A stretch of DNA of 64,000 bases from Eutypella sp. D-1 (taxonomy: Eukaryota > Ascomycota > Sordariomycetes > Xylariales > Diatrypaceae), in assembly GCA_023313575.1 (NCBI GenBank), contig JAJTTP010000007.1, positions 1,612,001-1,676,000 on the forward strand. Reading direction: 5' to 3'. The notes under the pieces were generated by a model. That model searched no databases. It saw only the letters and a list, made by a program, of their open reading frames with translations, and was not told the DNA's origin. Position 1 is the first letter of the stretch. The number at the start of each line of letters is the position of its first letter. Shown here one piece after another: positions 37,501 through 49,158 of the stretch. Position numbers and translations under genes: made by a program.

Positions 37501-38161
37501 GATATCAATCCCGTTGAGGGTGAAGAAAGTCCTGCAGATACATGGCGTGATAAGGCATTCTATTTAACAGTATTAAGTGACCGCCCTCGAGGTGTAGCGT
37601 CAGAAACGTGTCTCTAGTACAGAAGAAATTTACAGTCTAACTCTGGGTTAGATCATCAAGCAATCGCAGCATAATACCGAAATCGATTTCCCGCATCTAG
37701 TTCTGCCCAATGGCTACAACGTAGGAGTAAGGTAAGCTATATCAAGCAGCACAGGTTATAAGAGGATTGTAGCATTTGAGTAAGCGCACCTAAGCAGGCT
37801 TCCATGATCAGCAATCTAGGTTACAGTATTACGCCGGTTTCATTGCAGTATGTGCTGAAAATAGGGTTCAAGCTTTTTGCGCATTAGTCTTATTGAGAGT
37901 CCTACGGTAACGGTTGGTTACAGCACAGACAAGATGCACTGCAACCCTCCTACTAAGTTTCACCAAGGCTACACCATCTCTTTTGGACTTAGAATGTAAG
38001 CTGCCACATTTAGGGGCCTTCTACCTTTATATGAAAACGCGAAGCTCCCCCTTGTCCTCGATGACAGGGGAGCAGAGGGACAGTACCGTTGTGCCTTTGC
38101 TCTCAATACTGCCTAGTTTAGCAGATGATCACCGTCGAGATCCAACAGCATATGTGGGAAG
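34568..38161. other. Gene-poor intergenic stretch
   Basis: No supportable gene. It contains a tandem repeat at 34840-34875, a 13-base C run at 36334-36346 and a sharply GC-rich patch at about 36571-36671 inside ordinary DNA. The open frames are short and motif-free. Confidence 0.6.
34840..34875. repeat. Tandem repeat, 12-nt unit, three copies
   Basis: Three adjacent copies of a CAAGCAGCGTYC unit lie about 270 bp upstream of the annexin start. Copies differ by one base. Confidence 0.75.
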
Positions 38162-39562
38162 ATGAGCGACATCAACTTCGATTTTCTTCACCATGCCCAG
38201 CAAGACTATGTGCTCAATTCTCCTGCGATGGAGCCGCCTGATGGGGTCGCGTCGAATTTCGACCACCCTCCAAACAGGAACGAACTCGCCACGTTCTTCC
38301 TAGCATTCTGCGTGGCATTGACGTCGGTCGTTCTCATCGCTCGTATCTATATACGGTTTCTTTCGATCAAAAAGCCGTTCATCGGAGACTGTGAGTGCCA
38401 GTCGTATCCTTCAGACTTGTTTCAGACCGGTTAATAGCTTTCCAGATATGTTAATACTTGGATATGTATGTCACCTTGTCAAGAATTACATCTACAGAGA
38501 CTAATAACGCGGATAAACACAGGGGTTACTTGTGACAGAGTTCGTTCTTATGCTTCGCCTGAGAGATACTCCGGGCTTTTTCGTGCGCCAATGGGATGTG
38601 CGCGTACGCGACCTGACGACCTTTATCTTCGTACGTGGAACTGCGCGTATTTCTAGGAGGTCTATATACTAAGCATCCCGCCGCAGAACACCTACGTCTG
38701 GTCCCTACTGTACGTGGCCAATATACTTCTGGTCAAGGCCGCCATCTTACTGGAGTGGCTTCGCATCTTCGTGCCCAAGGGGACTCGCAACCTCGTGTTT
38801 TGGGCGTGCTGGGCACTTATATCCTCCGTCACTATCTTCTACCTATCATTGTTCGTGGTTGTCAATATCTCCTGCACTCCGTACGCGCTGCACTGGAATA
38901 AGCTGCTGAGGGGCTCATGCGACCACGTCGATTCCGCCGACGCCAACTTCGCTATATCGATATTCAACATCATCTCCGACGTACTCATCCTTGCCGTCCC
39001 GCAGAGGACCATCTGGGCCTTGCAGATGCCTACTAGAAAGAAGATCGGGGTTTCCGTCATCTTCGCCTTTGGCATCTTGGCCTGCGTGGCCGCTAGCGCG
39101 AGGGTGGCCGTGTCGCTTATGCGGGCCCAGTCCCACGACTACACATACACGATGTCGTCGGTTATCCTATGCAGCACCTCAGAGCTGACCTGCGGTTACC
39201 TGGTCTTGTGTGTGCCTAGCCTGCCGAAAGCGTTTTCCTCCGTCGATTTCCCGAAGTTGAAAAGGTCTCTGGCGCCTTGGTCGAGTAGGGAAAGATTAAG
39301 AGTATCCGATGAGAATGGAGATGTCTACTGGTCGAATGCTGCATTCTCTAAGCCGAACATCAACCAGAGATATACTGAGGAAGCCGCCAGCATCTTGCCC
39401 CTTGCTAAACCAAACCACGTCTATTCATCTGAACACCATCGATACGACTGTCTTGGATGTAATGGAGATGCTACTTCTGGGAAACTCCGCTTGAAATTAT
39501 ACGAAGTGTGTAGTCCAGATGTACAGGAAGTTCCGAAATGTCTTCCCAAGCAACCAGAGTAA
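38162..39562 (+). CDS. Pth11-like integral membrane protein (fungal rhodopsin-domain family)
   Basis: Four exons in phase (38162-38390, 38446-38465, 38523-38603, 38657-39562) give 411 residues. Exon 2 is only 20 nt. Seven hydrophobic segments can be followed, starting with LATFFLAFCVALTSVVLIAR and, after splicing, YMLILGYGLLVTEFVLML. Family hallmarks are the RQWDVR motif before helix 3, KAAILLEWLRIFVP in helix 3, SCTP in the extracellular loop, and ILAVPQRTIWALQM before helix 6. These proteins are plasma-membrane sensors of the Pth11-like GPCR class; several act in host or surface sensing, but the ligand here is unknown. The cytoplasmic tail is about 110 residues. The third intron is taken as 53 nt (GTACGC...TAG) because it restores the usual spacing between helices; a 26-nt alternative would keep nine more residues but is too short for a normal intron. 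Confidence 0.8.
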
Positions 39563-40531
39563 CGATACAGGGGCAACAGAGGCCATAATGCAAAATTAGA
39601 AATTGAAGGATGACTACTATACAGGATGCCACCCCCCAAAAACGTCCCCTCATGATTAACTGAGGAAACATCAGTCCAGAAACTGTCGCCCATCATGTCC
39701 ATTGGAGCTGTTGTTGTACACTTTATACGAATTGCACGTAGCAACCTCCCCTCCCCGCCCCCCCTTTAGTGGGTCAATCAGGAATGGGGGGGTAGGGGGT
39801 TACCTAAACTGGTCGCGCTAGGCGACATTAAAGATCTATATTAGTCTCTACCAAGCACCGAAGGATAAACAATATTGGGACAGGGACCTGACTGGATAAT
39901 GCGTAAAGGCTCAGGCTCGACTTGAAATATGTGGACGGTTTTGAAACTAGGCGATTAAGTTGTTCAAGCCTGCTCATTGGCTTAAACACACCTTATTTGA
40001 ATCAATTCAACTCCATTCTTCGCAAGATGTTTTACCACGTGATAATTATTCTTCAACACCGCACATGACTTACATATGAAGAATATGATGTCTCCCGCTC
40101 AACAGGTGGGACACGGCGGAAGTTTGGTGATTATACACGAGGCTCATGAACGCTCCAGTCCTGTTCTTGTCATGTTGACTAGTAGTGATCTCTTAATATA
40201 TCCGAACATAAGTATATAACATAAAGGTCTGACAAAAGTCGTCTCTAACGCCCCAGAGTCCACGAATTAGACAGTCGAGCAAGCGTTGGGTGAGGGTTGT
40301 CCTCCACCTCTGAATGAACTGTGTAAGACCCATGCTAAAAACAAAAACTGCCCGCCGTCCCTGCCCCCTTTAGCCTAGAATGCAATAAACCAGAACTCCA
40401 ATGTAAAATCACCAGGCATCGTCTCTGTGACAGAGAAGGATAGATAAAGAAGCAAAAAGTAGTGTTGTTAATCAAACCTTCAAACCAAACAGACGAAGGA
40501 GGTGCAGAGAGGCATAGACATGACACTGCGA
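39563..40531. other. Intergenic region
   Basis: No gene seen. Contains a poly-C/G patch at about 39751-39800 and lies between the 3' ends of two convergent genes. Confidence 0.6.
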
Positions 40532-41438
40532 CTACTCCTTCTCGAAAAGCGGACCCGGGTGTCGATGAGGCGGCAGTGGTGGCACTGGGAATGATACGGG
40601 TAGCGGCGCGCGTATTCGGTAGTTGAGGGACTCCGCTTCCACTTTTGCCGGCCGATCGAGGCGCGGTTTTTCGTCGTCGTCCTCCAGACGAATAGAGCCC
40701 TCGCCGCTGCGGTATTGCAGTAACCTATATACGTTTCCGATCGTGTCAGCTAGCCTGCTCCTTGCGATTCTAGGCATATACGCAACCCTCACGAACGGTA
40801 TACTTTTCCTTCTCTTTTCGTTTTCGGTATCTGGGTAGGAAGATGAAGGTGGAGTCGGATAGGGGAGACGGGGGATCGGGGTTTCCAAGTGCCTACCTCA
40901 CGTAAATGAGACTACAGAACTCAGCGGCAAGATAGCTGGCCACGATGCCGAGGACGACGGCGCAGACCAGGCGGTCCGCGTGCCAGTGTCCACGCCCGCT
41001 CCAATAGTGCGGCGAGCCTTCACGCTGGAGGCGCGCGTCGCCTTTGCACGGCATGTACACTTGGCTGGTCAGGCCCTCCGTGTCCAACGGGATCAGCGCC
41101 AGCGACGAGTCCGCGCCGGAAGCTTTTCCCTCCCCCTCTCCTTCTGCTGTCACGAGGACGTCGGGACGACGATGCGTCGACGGCCGGCGCCGCAGCGAGA
41201 GGCGCTGCGGCTCTGGCCCGTGGCCTACGTCGCTTAGCCGGTCCTGAAACCCTAGTCGCTCTAGCGTGGACGGAATCACTGTGCCACTATTGCCACCGCT
41301 GCTGCTGGTGCTGCTCCCGACGGTTGGCCGCGCAGCCGGCACTTTTTCTAACCTGAGTAATATCGGGGCGCCGTCTACGCCCGATAGCGGCGACGCCAGT
41401 AGGTAAAGCGCCGTGAGCGCCGTGGTGGGGATTCTCAT
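40532..41438 (-). CDS. Predicted single-pass type I membrane protein, unrecognised
   Basis: The first exon (41438-40902) starts with a clear signal peptide (MRIPTTALTALYLLASPLSG, cut near VDGA). It continues with a low-complexity Ser/Gly-rich and charged ectodomain and ends in a hydrophobic helix (VCAVVLGIVASYLAAEFCSL). My best model adds exons 40830-40793 and 40724-40532 (introns of 71 and 68 nt, both with GTGAGG donors). That gives 255 residues with a basic post-membrane stretch (KTKREGKVYRS) and a Pro-rich acidic/basic cytosolic tail ending PGPLFEKE. The phases agree, but the tail model is less certain than the first exon; using the GTAGGC donor gives a short basic tail instead. No family recognised. 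Topology suggests a surface or wall-linked protein. Confidence 0.6.
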
Positions 41439-43630
41439 GCTGGATATAAGATGGCGCTGATCGTGTGTGCGTGTGCGGAGGGGTCCTTAATCGGGATTTT
41501 CGGTTTTAGTCTTTAGTGAAGTTTGGAAGTGGACTGGGCGTGGGCAAAGCTGAGCCAATTTGGACGGAGAGTGTTTTCTGGTGCCACAGGCGGGAGAGAT
41601 CTTAGTTAGAAGATGTGCGATATGATGCAATTTGATCCAACGTGACCGTGTGTCGCCTTGTAGAACCTTATTTTTCGGAGAGGGCTACCCTGTAGCACCG
41701 ATTTCTTGGAGCCACGCGAGTTTGAACTTAAGAAGGCGACAATGCGTACTTGGAGTCAACGCATGGGTGTTTCGGTCAACTCATGTTCCGGTCAATGAGT
41801 ATCTTAGATTGATGTTTGTAGTTGAAACGGCCGCTGGTTTGGCTACTCGGGCTGCTCGATGCGAACTAATTTGAAGCGAAGGACAAACAAACCCGGCAGG
41901 AGTTATTTTGAAAAGAGGAACGTACAATCGGAAGAGGGGGGAATCACCACATTAATACTTCCCGAGTTCGTACTATATCAGTAGCTATCGCATGGGGCAA
42001 TCACAAAACGATGGAAGCGCCAGGAGTCGAAATTTGTAAGGAAGGCAGGGATCATACAACCCTTGGGTAGGTACTATCTATGTGCGCTCGCTCCTACGTA
42101 CTGTAGATGTTCGAGACAATCGCGCTCCCTTCAACCCCTGTTTTGAGGTTCGTGACTGCCCGGAGTGAGACCTTTACGTGGGAAGTTGTTTGAGTTGACG
42201 CACAATACTTATATACCTATCGTTGTCGTAAACGGGACTGTCGCCCCGAATGTTGTGATATGAAGTCCGATCTCTCCGATGTACACGTAGATGAGCACGA
42301 GGTGCACGTACGTGCAATTTTACTATAATGCCTCCTACTATCCAGCTTTACAGTCGGCCCCTAGGCCTGTGGTTCTAGCATGCAATTAATAGTTGGTTGT
42401 CCTAAATGGAAGCCTAGATAGATGGAACAAGCCGAGCGGCGGTGAGCACAAACCATCTCACCCCCGACTGCTCGGCAAAGTGAATCCGAGAGATGGCCGC
42501 CGTCAGAGACCTGTCATTCATAAATAACTACTAAGGCTAGGATGTAAACAGCAAGAATAATCGGCCTGCCAGCCTTACGGCGTTGAGTGATAATCAGAAC
42601 GCAGCAGCTACCCATACAGGTCGACATGCGAGATCTGGGCTGACGTGTAGGTGCATTTCAAACTAAGACCAGGCGGCAAGCACATTCCTCTCACATACTT
42701 GGCCATATTAGACCTACTCGTGGAACGATTGTATTGTTCGGGTATGCCTGCCGTCAGTGCCGGCTTTTCAGTCGAAGGAGCAGAGAACAATTACTGCCTA
42801 TAATAAACTGCAATACGTACGTAGTCGCACATATCCACCATGACATCCCTCTTGTCTCGCACTATAAGTAATCGACCTATTGGCTACGTAGGTCTCGTAG
42901 GTATGTTCGGCCTTTCGTCGTACCCTTCCGCACAAGAAAACAACAACCCTTAAGAGCCTCGCATAGGTCGAGCTAGGAGGGTAAAGAGGCCTACAAGGGA
43001 TGGCTTGGTGAACACTTTTAGGAGAATTATTGTGTCTTCTTCTCCCTCCTTGATGACTATAAATAGACAAGGTAGCCCAAGGGTCGGCATCCCTTGCGGG
43101 GGAGGAGCTGGAGACCCAACTAAGGCTATAACATCAAGACAGTTTCAAGGCAACTTGAGGCAACTTGATCATCTTAATCATCTTTCGGTGGCAGCATGTA
43201 CCTATAATACATAAGGAGGGACGCAGGGAGAGGTTCACCATGATGAAATGCCCCGACCTCGTTGTGTGAGGGGAAGCTGCCCTTTATAATATTGATTATA
43301 AATAATTGGAAATAGACTGAAATACAAAGCACCCCTCTTTAGGTGGAATTGAAGCAGGAAAATGAAAGATGTTCTGTATAATGACAGAATAAGGAATATC
43401 CGAAGGATGTGAGATGGCGTCCATGAATCCTATTTGCTGTATTTAGTAACCTGGATTACGCTTTTTTAGTGGTTGAATCCAACTACCAGGGCTGCCAGGT
43501 AGCTCCACGTAGCTAAAATTAGGTAATCGTTAGGTACTCTACCAGGTACCTGGTAGGTACTCAGTGAACCGCTGCATCTTCCCAGTTACAACAACACCTT
43601 CTCCGATCATCAACCGACAACGACAAAACC
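41439..43630. other. Intergenic region upstream of GPI2
   Basis: No gene seen. It includes a perfect 18-bp palindrome (CTACCAGGTACCTGGTAG) at 43539-43556, about 100 bp before the GPI2 start, and a short direct repeat AGGCAACTTG at about 43148-43168. Confidence 0.6.
43539..43556. promoter_or_regulatory. 18-bp perfect palindrome in the GPI2 upstream region
   Basis: CTACCAGGTACCTGGTAG reads the same on both strands and is centred on a KpnI-like GGTACC. It lies 100 bp before the start codon. It may be a binding site for a dimeric regulator or just part of the TAGGTACCTA word family common in this genome. No function is shown. Confidence 0.35.
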
Positions 43631-43659
43631 ATGACACCACGATCGATACCATGATATGA
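43631..43659 (+). promoter_or_regulatory. Two chained uORFs leading into the GPI2 start
   Basis: uORF1 is ATG ACA CCA CGA TCG ATA CCA TGA (43631-43654). Its TGA overlaps the ATG of uORF2, ATG ATA TGA (43651-43659), as ATGA. The TGA of uORF2 overlaps the GPI2 ATG at 43656, again as ATGA. If the transcript includes this part, ribosomes would meet two stops placed exactly on the next start, an arrangement that allows termination-reinitiation control. Confidence 0.45.
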
Positions 43660-45294
43660 GTGTACACCCCAGCAGGCTTGGAAAATCAACGATCACAACC
43701 ACAATCACGAAGACAACCAGCACTGGCCTAACCACGGGCACGTCAATGTTACCCGTAAACTCGCACAACGACGATGTGTCTGTGGCCTCTTCACGGGCCC
43801 CGCGCTCCCACCTCGCACCCGAAGATGCCTTCAAGACTACCGGCATAAGTGATTCGAATACCGCTGCCGAGTTGAGAAGGCGATTGAGACCAAATGTCGA
43901 GAGTAGGAGCCGTAGCCGTCGTCGGAAACGCAGCTGGAAAAAGCTTCTCTGGGTGAAGCAAACCTGTGCGTCTTTCAATATATCTTCAATATAATCTTCA
44001 ATATATCTTCAATGTATCTCCAATAGAAGGGGTTTACGCTGACGGGTTGGTATGACGATGATCATGACCGCCTTTAGACCCCGATAATTACACCGATCAG
44101 GCCACCTTCCTAGAGAACTTACAGCGCAACCCCCGTCTCCAGCCCTACGAATTCTGGCCTCTCGTCGCCGACTCCACCGTCATACTGCAACAGGTGTGTT
44201 CCGTGACCATATTCGTCGCCTGCTTCGTCGGCATATTTCAGGAGCGCGTGTCCCCCGTCTCCGTCGCCGGATGGGGTAGCTTCGCAACCTTTATAGGCTG
44301 GTTGATCTGGGACTGGTGGGTAGGTCAAGAGGAGGAGGATGAAGTGCTTCGGAGGCAGAACAGCAACCGCAGTCGCGCCGCCAGAGAGAGAGAACCGAAA
44401 AAGGACCGCATAGGCTCCTCTGCTGGCGGGTTAGCAGGCACACCATCTGCCGCGAGCTCGGCTTCTAATCTAGCTATCGCGCCCGAGCGGTCTCAGTCCC
44501 ACGGGAATCTCATCACCCTGCGACAGTCGCACTCAACTTCAGCCGTGTCACTGCCGTCCGCGACAGCCACCTCGGGAACCACGTCGGGGGCGTGCCAGCG
44601 CAGCCCTGCCGATTCCGCTGAGGACCTGAGGCACCGGCCGTCCTCGCCGCGCCGTAGTAGCAACAACATCCGCACGAACATGCGGTTCGGGACCGTCAAG
44701 TCCGCCGTGCTCATCTACTTCACCCTGCTAGGGCTGTCACCGATCTTGAAGTCGCTCACGCGGTCGACGTCGTCGGACAGCATCTGGGCCATGTCATTCT
44801 GGCTGTTAGCAACCAACATCTTCTTCTTCGACTACTCGGGCGGGGTCGGCGTCAAGTTCCCCGCCTCGCTCTCGACCAACGCCGCGCTCATGGCGTCGAC
44901 CGTGCTCGCGTCGCGCTTGCCGTCCACCGGCCAGGTCTTCAGCCTCACCCTCTTCAGCATCGAGGTCTTCGGCCTCTTCCCCGTCTTCCGCCGCTACGCC
45001 CGCCATCGCAGCTTTCGCTACCACGTCGCCCTGTCCGTGCTCCTGGTTGTCGGCGCCGGCCTCGGCGTCGGCCTGATCCTCGGTGATAATAACAACGCCG
45101 GTGCTGGCGCCTCTCACCGCCCCTGGCGCAGCGGCCTCGCCGGCGTCCTGCTCGCCGCCCTCCTGTCCGTCGTCGCCATGGGTGGCTGCAGCTGGTGGCT
45201 CATATCCATGCAGAAGTACAAGAATGCCATCAACGGGCCCTGGGATCTGGCGCGGCCCATCATCATCAGCCGTCGCCTGTGGGAGGATGATTGA
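43656..45294 (+). CDS. GPI2: GPI-GlcNAc transferase subunit Gpi2 (PIG-C)
   Basis: Exons 43656-43965 and 44078-45294 join in phase across a 112-nt intron, giving 508 residues. Gpi2/PIG-C is a multi-pass ER membrane subunit of the complex that moves GlcNAc from UDP-GlcNAc to phosphatidylinositol, the first step of GPI anchor synthesis. The diagnostic block spans the intron: WKKLLWVKQ, then YPDNYTD and LQPYEFWPLVADSTVI. The membrane helices follow (VTIFVACFVGIFQERVSPVS and a C-terminal set from KSAVLIYFTLLGLSPIL onward), ending INGPWDLARP. A Ser/Arg-rich insert of about 120 residues separates the first and second halves, as in other fungal Gpi2 proteins. The first 95 residues are poorly conserved and basic; an in-frame ATG at 43749 could be the true start. 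The intron contains a short tandem repeat. Confidence 0.92.
43972..44026. repeat. Tandem TCTTCAATATA repeat inside the GPI2 intron
   Basis: Four to five imperfect copies of an 11-12 nt TCTTCAATATA unit begin six bases after the donor site. The rest of the intron is normal. Confidence 0.7.
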
Positions 45295-46867
45295 GGGCGG
45301 GCCCGTCGCGGGGGTGAAAGAGATGTTTAACGTTTTCCAGGAAGCATAATAAGCTAGCGATTTTCGTAGTGTACATTGAGATGGCGTATTTGAAACATAC
45401 TCTGGATAGATTTGACGTTTTAATAATCCTCTCACTGTGACATCAGAGTCTAGGTAGGAGCCGATTCCAGTGACTTGAGTAGAAGCCAGGGTGCGAAGAC
45501 TATTTATCTGTCGCTCGACCAGACACGAATGCAAAGTAGCCCGTTTTATCGCCCTATAGGATTGACTATAGGATTAACTCCAAACCTAAATAATACGATG
45601 GCTCCCATCAAACGCGTAAAAATGAAAAAGAATCGTATGAGGCAGTCCTTCTCAAGAGGACCATTTCCAATCCTACCCGTAGTATGAGCCGTGGCCCTGA
45701 TGACGAGCGCTTATCGCTAGGTATGTGCTTGATTCGAGCAAATACCTACCAATAACGGCATCACACTCGCCCCAAACTATAGCAACTAATGACGGCGCCG
45801 GGCCCAGAGTCGTCAGCACTAAACAGTAGTTTCTATACCTTTGCAGGATGGCTACGATCAGAACGCTAGATTGATTGAAGCACCTAATTAGGCGGTCAGT
45901 AGCCCCTCCTACTATAGTACGTATTGCATCCTGCCGCTCCTATGCCTATTCCCGTAGGATGATAGATGTATTCCTGGGGCCCTTAAAGAAAAAAAAGGTA
46001 CCGCGCATATAGGAAAGTGGATTCGTTAGTATAGAGCTGGTCGGACTGGCCCCTCAACACCTCATCCTAGGGCCCCCTTACCGGTCGTTCGTGATATAGT
46101 AGGAAAAAGCTGTGAATCAGGACCGTTCTTTGAGCGTGCCTAACTCGCGCGTTATCCAGAGCAACGTGCTCCTAACGTTAATAGTGAGGACACGAAATAC
46201 GGCCGGGCATCCCGGGTGGAAGGCCAGCCAAAGCTTGCGAATGGCGAAAATTGCATAACATCTATCTAGATACCCTGACTAGGGCACCACCACATGTAAA
46301 TAAGGGGTGCTTAACTCTTTTCCCTGCACTACCACCCTTCTACATAACTGGGCTGCAGGTGCACTACTGCATGGAACTTTCCGCCCATGTGGCCCGGAGG
46401 GGACGGTAGACGATGGTGCTGATTCGTCATTAGCGGCGTCCTCCGTGGATAAGTTAGATGCTGTTTAGATGGGAGAAAGAGAGGGTAGCAGGGAAAGGGT
46501 TTAATCTTTAGAATCCCCAGTTTCCCTGTCCATGGATTGTTGGAATTGTTACGTGTTGTCCGGGGCGAGCTCATGTAATCGTCTCATCCGCTTCTTTAAA
46601 CGGGCAGTCTATTAGCTAGGGAAGAAGACGTCGATAGCTAGTTCTTGGGACTTCCCCATAAGATCAACCTGTTTCCCAGTAGCTGCTATCCTCTGACTGA
46701 CTTGGAATGTTCGTGTGAGACTATATTATTAAACCTAATCGTTCAAAGGATAAGTAGGCAGTCATCTATCTGCTTTGACACACGGCGCCACGCTTGATTT
46801 TTTGGCGACGATCTGCAGCTAGATAGGGCTAGACGGGACTGCTGGGGCGCTGATCCGATTCCCCATC
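45295..46867. other. Intergenic region between GPI2 and the flavin monooxygenase gene
   Basis: No gene seen; only short motif-free frames. It should hold the GPI2 3' UTR and the promoter of the next gene. Confidence 0.6.
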
Positions 46868-48661
46868 ATGGCGAAGGAGACGAGAAAATCTGTGGCCATT
46901 ATTGGTGGAGGTGAGTCCATCCTATTCCAGGCTGTTGTTAAGGAGAGCGCGGTTCTCTCGGGCGTTGCCAAGCGCGTCGCAACTACTAACGATAACATCT
47001 TTCTCGACTAGGAGTCGCGGGCCTCGTTTCACTGAAAGAATGTCTGGCCGAAGGCCTTGATGCCGAGCTCTTCGAGTCGCGCGACGAGATCGGGGGCCAG
47101 TGGGCGTACCAGGCGGTACGCGGCGCCGGCGCGACGACGGCGGGGGGAGACGAGGTCCAGTCGTCCATGTATGACGGCGTGATCATGAACTCGTGCCGCG
47201 ACACCAGTAGTTTCAGCGACTTCCCGCTCGACCCGGCCCGGTACCCCGATTTTCTCAGCCACCGCCAGATGCACCAGTACCTCCGGGAGTACGCCGCGCA
47301 CTTCGGGCTGATGAAGCACGTGCGGCTGCGCACGAGGACCGTCGCGTGTCGGCCCGAGGACGACGGCCGCTGGACCGTTACGGTCCAGGGTCACCAGGAC
47401 AAGGATGAGGACGGCATCGGTGCCGCCACCGAGACTCGGACCTATGACGCCGTCATCGCGGCGAGCGGACAGCACTCCGTTCCCGCGGTGCCCGAATTCG
47501 AGGGCCGCGACCAGTTCCGCGGCGAGCTCCTCCATAGCCGCTTCTACCGGACACCCGGCCGCTTCGAGGGCAAGCGTGTGGCCCTCATCGGCCTCGGCTC
47601 CGGTGCCCTCGACCTCTCCTGCGAGCTCGCCCCCGCCTGCGAGGAGGTCCACGTCGTTACTCGTCGCGGCGGGTGGATCCTCCCCCGCTACGTATTGGGC
47701 CGGCCCGTGGAGGCTTTCGACAGTGAGTTCTAAAAGCCCCCAAAGCACGAGTTTAATCTCCAAAAGCCATCTCATTCCCACCCGACTTCCCCGTCGCTCA
47801 AACTGACACCCTATAGACCGCGCAACGCAAGTCTGGGTCCCACATTCCGTGTCGGAGTACCTGCAGGTAAAACTCATCAACTTCGTGGAGGGGAAGCACC
47901 CGAAAGCGCTGAAGCCCGAACACGGGCTGATGGCGCAAAATCCGGCGGTACGGGGCGACTTTCTCGAGAAGGTGCGGACGGGGGCAATAAGGGCGCACCG
48001 CACGACGGTCGAACGCTTCACGCCGACCGGGCTGCGGCTGAGCGACGGCGCCGAGCTCGACGTCGACGTCATCATCTCCTGCACCGGCTACCACACGACG
48101 CTGCCGTACCTACCGGACGACGTGCTCGCGGCGCCCGGCACCACCCCGCCCAACACTTTCGATCTCTGGAACCTCCTCGTGCCCATCCGCTACCGCAATC
48201 TGTTCGTCGTCGGCTTCTTCGAAGGGCCCGGGCCCTCGATGCCGCCCTTCGAGGCACAGGCCCGTCTGGCCGCCGCCGCGATCTCCGGACGCACGGAGCT
48301 GCCGCCACCGCAGCAGATGGAGCGCGAGCTGCGGCGCTGGCAGGCATGGCACCGGCGGACGTTCGTGGAGTCCGAGCGCCACGCCACCGCCGTGCGCTAC
48401 GTGTCGTACATAGATCGGATGCTGGCGCCGCTGGGCGCCAATCCCACGTTCGCGAGGCTTCTAGCCCGCGTTTTCACGAGCGGCCGTCCCTGGGCCGCTA
48501 TCAGGACCCTCGCCGCCGTCTACTTCGGCATCACTAGTAGCGCCCAGTGGAGACTGTGCGGATACGGTCGCGATGACCTAGCTGCGGAGACTGTCCTTAG
48601 GATCGCTGACCGTCGCGAGGAGCTTACCCAGGCCGAGCGTGAAAGGATTTCTGCGCGGTAA
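46868..48661 (+). CDS. Flavin-containing monooxygenase
   Basis: Exons 46868-46910, 47012-47722 and 47817-48661 join in phase to give 532 residues. The first intron splits the FAD-binding motif IIGGGVAG (Gly13, Gly14, Gly15, Gly18), and the spliced product restores it. The FMO identifying sequence appears as FRGELLHSRFYR, the NADPH Rossmann motif as LIGLGSGALDL, and the C-terminal CTGY motif as SCTGYHTTLPYL. The enzyme class uses NADPH and O2 to oxygenate soft nucleophiles (N or S) or, in related Baeyer-Villiger enzymes, ketones. The substrate is unknown. There is no signal peptide or obvious membrane anchor. It is not inside a visible biosynthetic cluster: neighbours are GPI2 and, convergently, a large F-box gene. 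Codon use is very GC-rich at third positions. Confidence 0.9.
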
Positions 48662-49158
48662 GATTGAGGCGTTGGCGCCCCGTTGTGGACGCGGTCGCTG
48701 AGTGCATAGTGGGCGGGGGTACTGTATAGTTGCGTCTGTAAACCGATGTAGACGAGGTTACATCAGAGTCGGGACGTAGTCTCGATTTTTAACTGGATAC
48801 AGGCGTGGTTACGTAGTTATTGGATAAATCCATGTAACAGATGTATTTCATTGGTGGACGTGACATGGGTAATCCAGTAAGTAGGCAAGTCATACAACGT
48901 GATTAATTCATTGAAAAGGCAGACAACAAGGACATGTTTTTCTTGAATTGTCTAAGCAATGTAAGCTCATTCATAGCCTCATGATCTCATTGCCAACTCC
49001 CTCTTCCCCTAGGCAGGAGGGAGGCGTAGACGTGTAATCGTACCGCCAATCCTGAATGTGTTCAGCGACATCGGAATTCAAGATTTTATCTTCCTAGTTT
49101 TTATCTTGCCGTATTCTCTACACAGGAGACCAAATATTAACCCCTTCTAAAACCCTTC
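48662..49158. other. Convergent intergenic region
   Basis: 497 bp between two stop codons. Probably 3' UTRs; no gene seen. Confidence 0.65.

Noticed and set aside
38604..38656. Frameshift or broken receptor gene at the end of exon 3
   Set aside because: An apparent frame break is explained by a normal 53-nt intron that restores helix spacing, so the gene looks intact.
47029..48084. 351-codon minus-strand frame across the monooxygenase gene
   Set aside because: A shadow of high-GC third codon positions; the opposite strand has all FMO motifs.
30847..48661. Secondary-metabolite cluster formed by the SDR, receptor and flavin monooxygenase
   Set aside because: The enzymes are more than 15 kb apart with housekeeping genes such as GPI2 between them, and no polyketide synthase, NRPS or terpene synthase is present.
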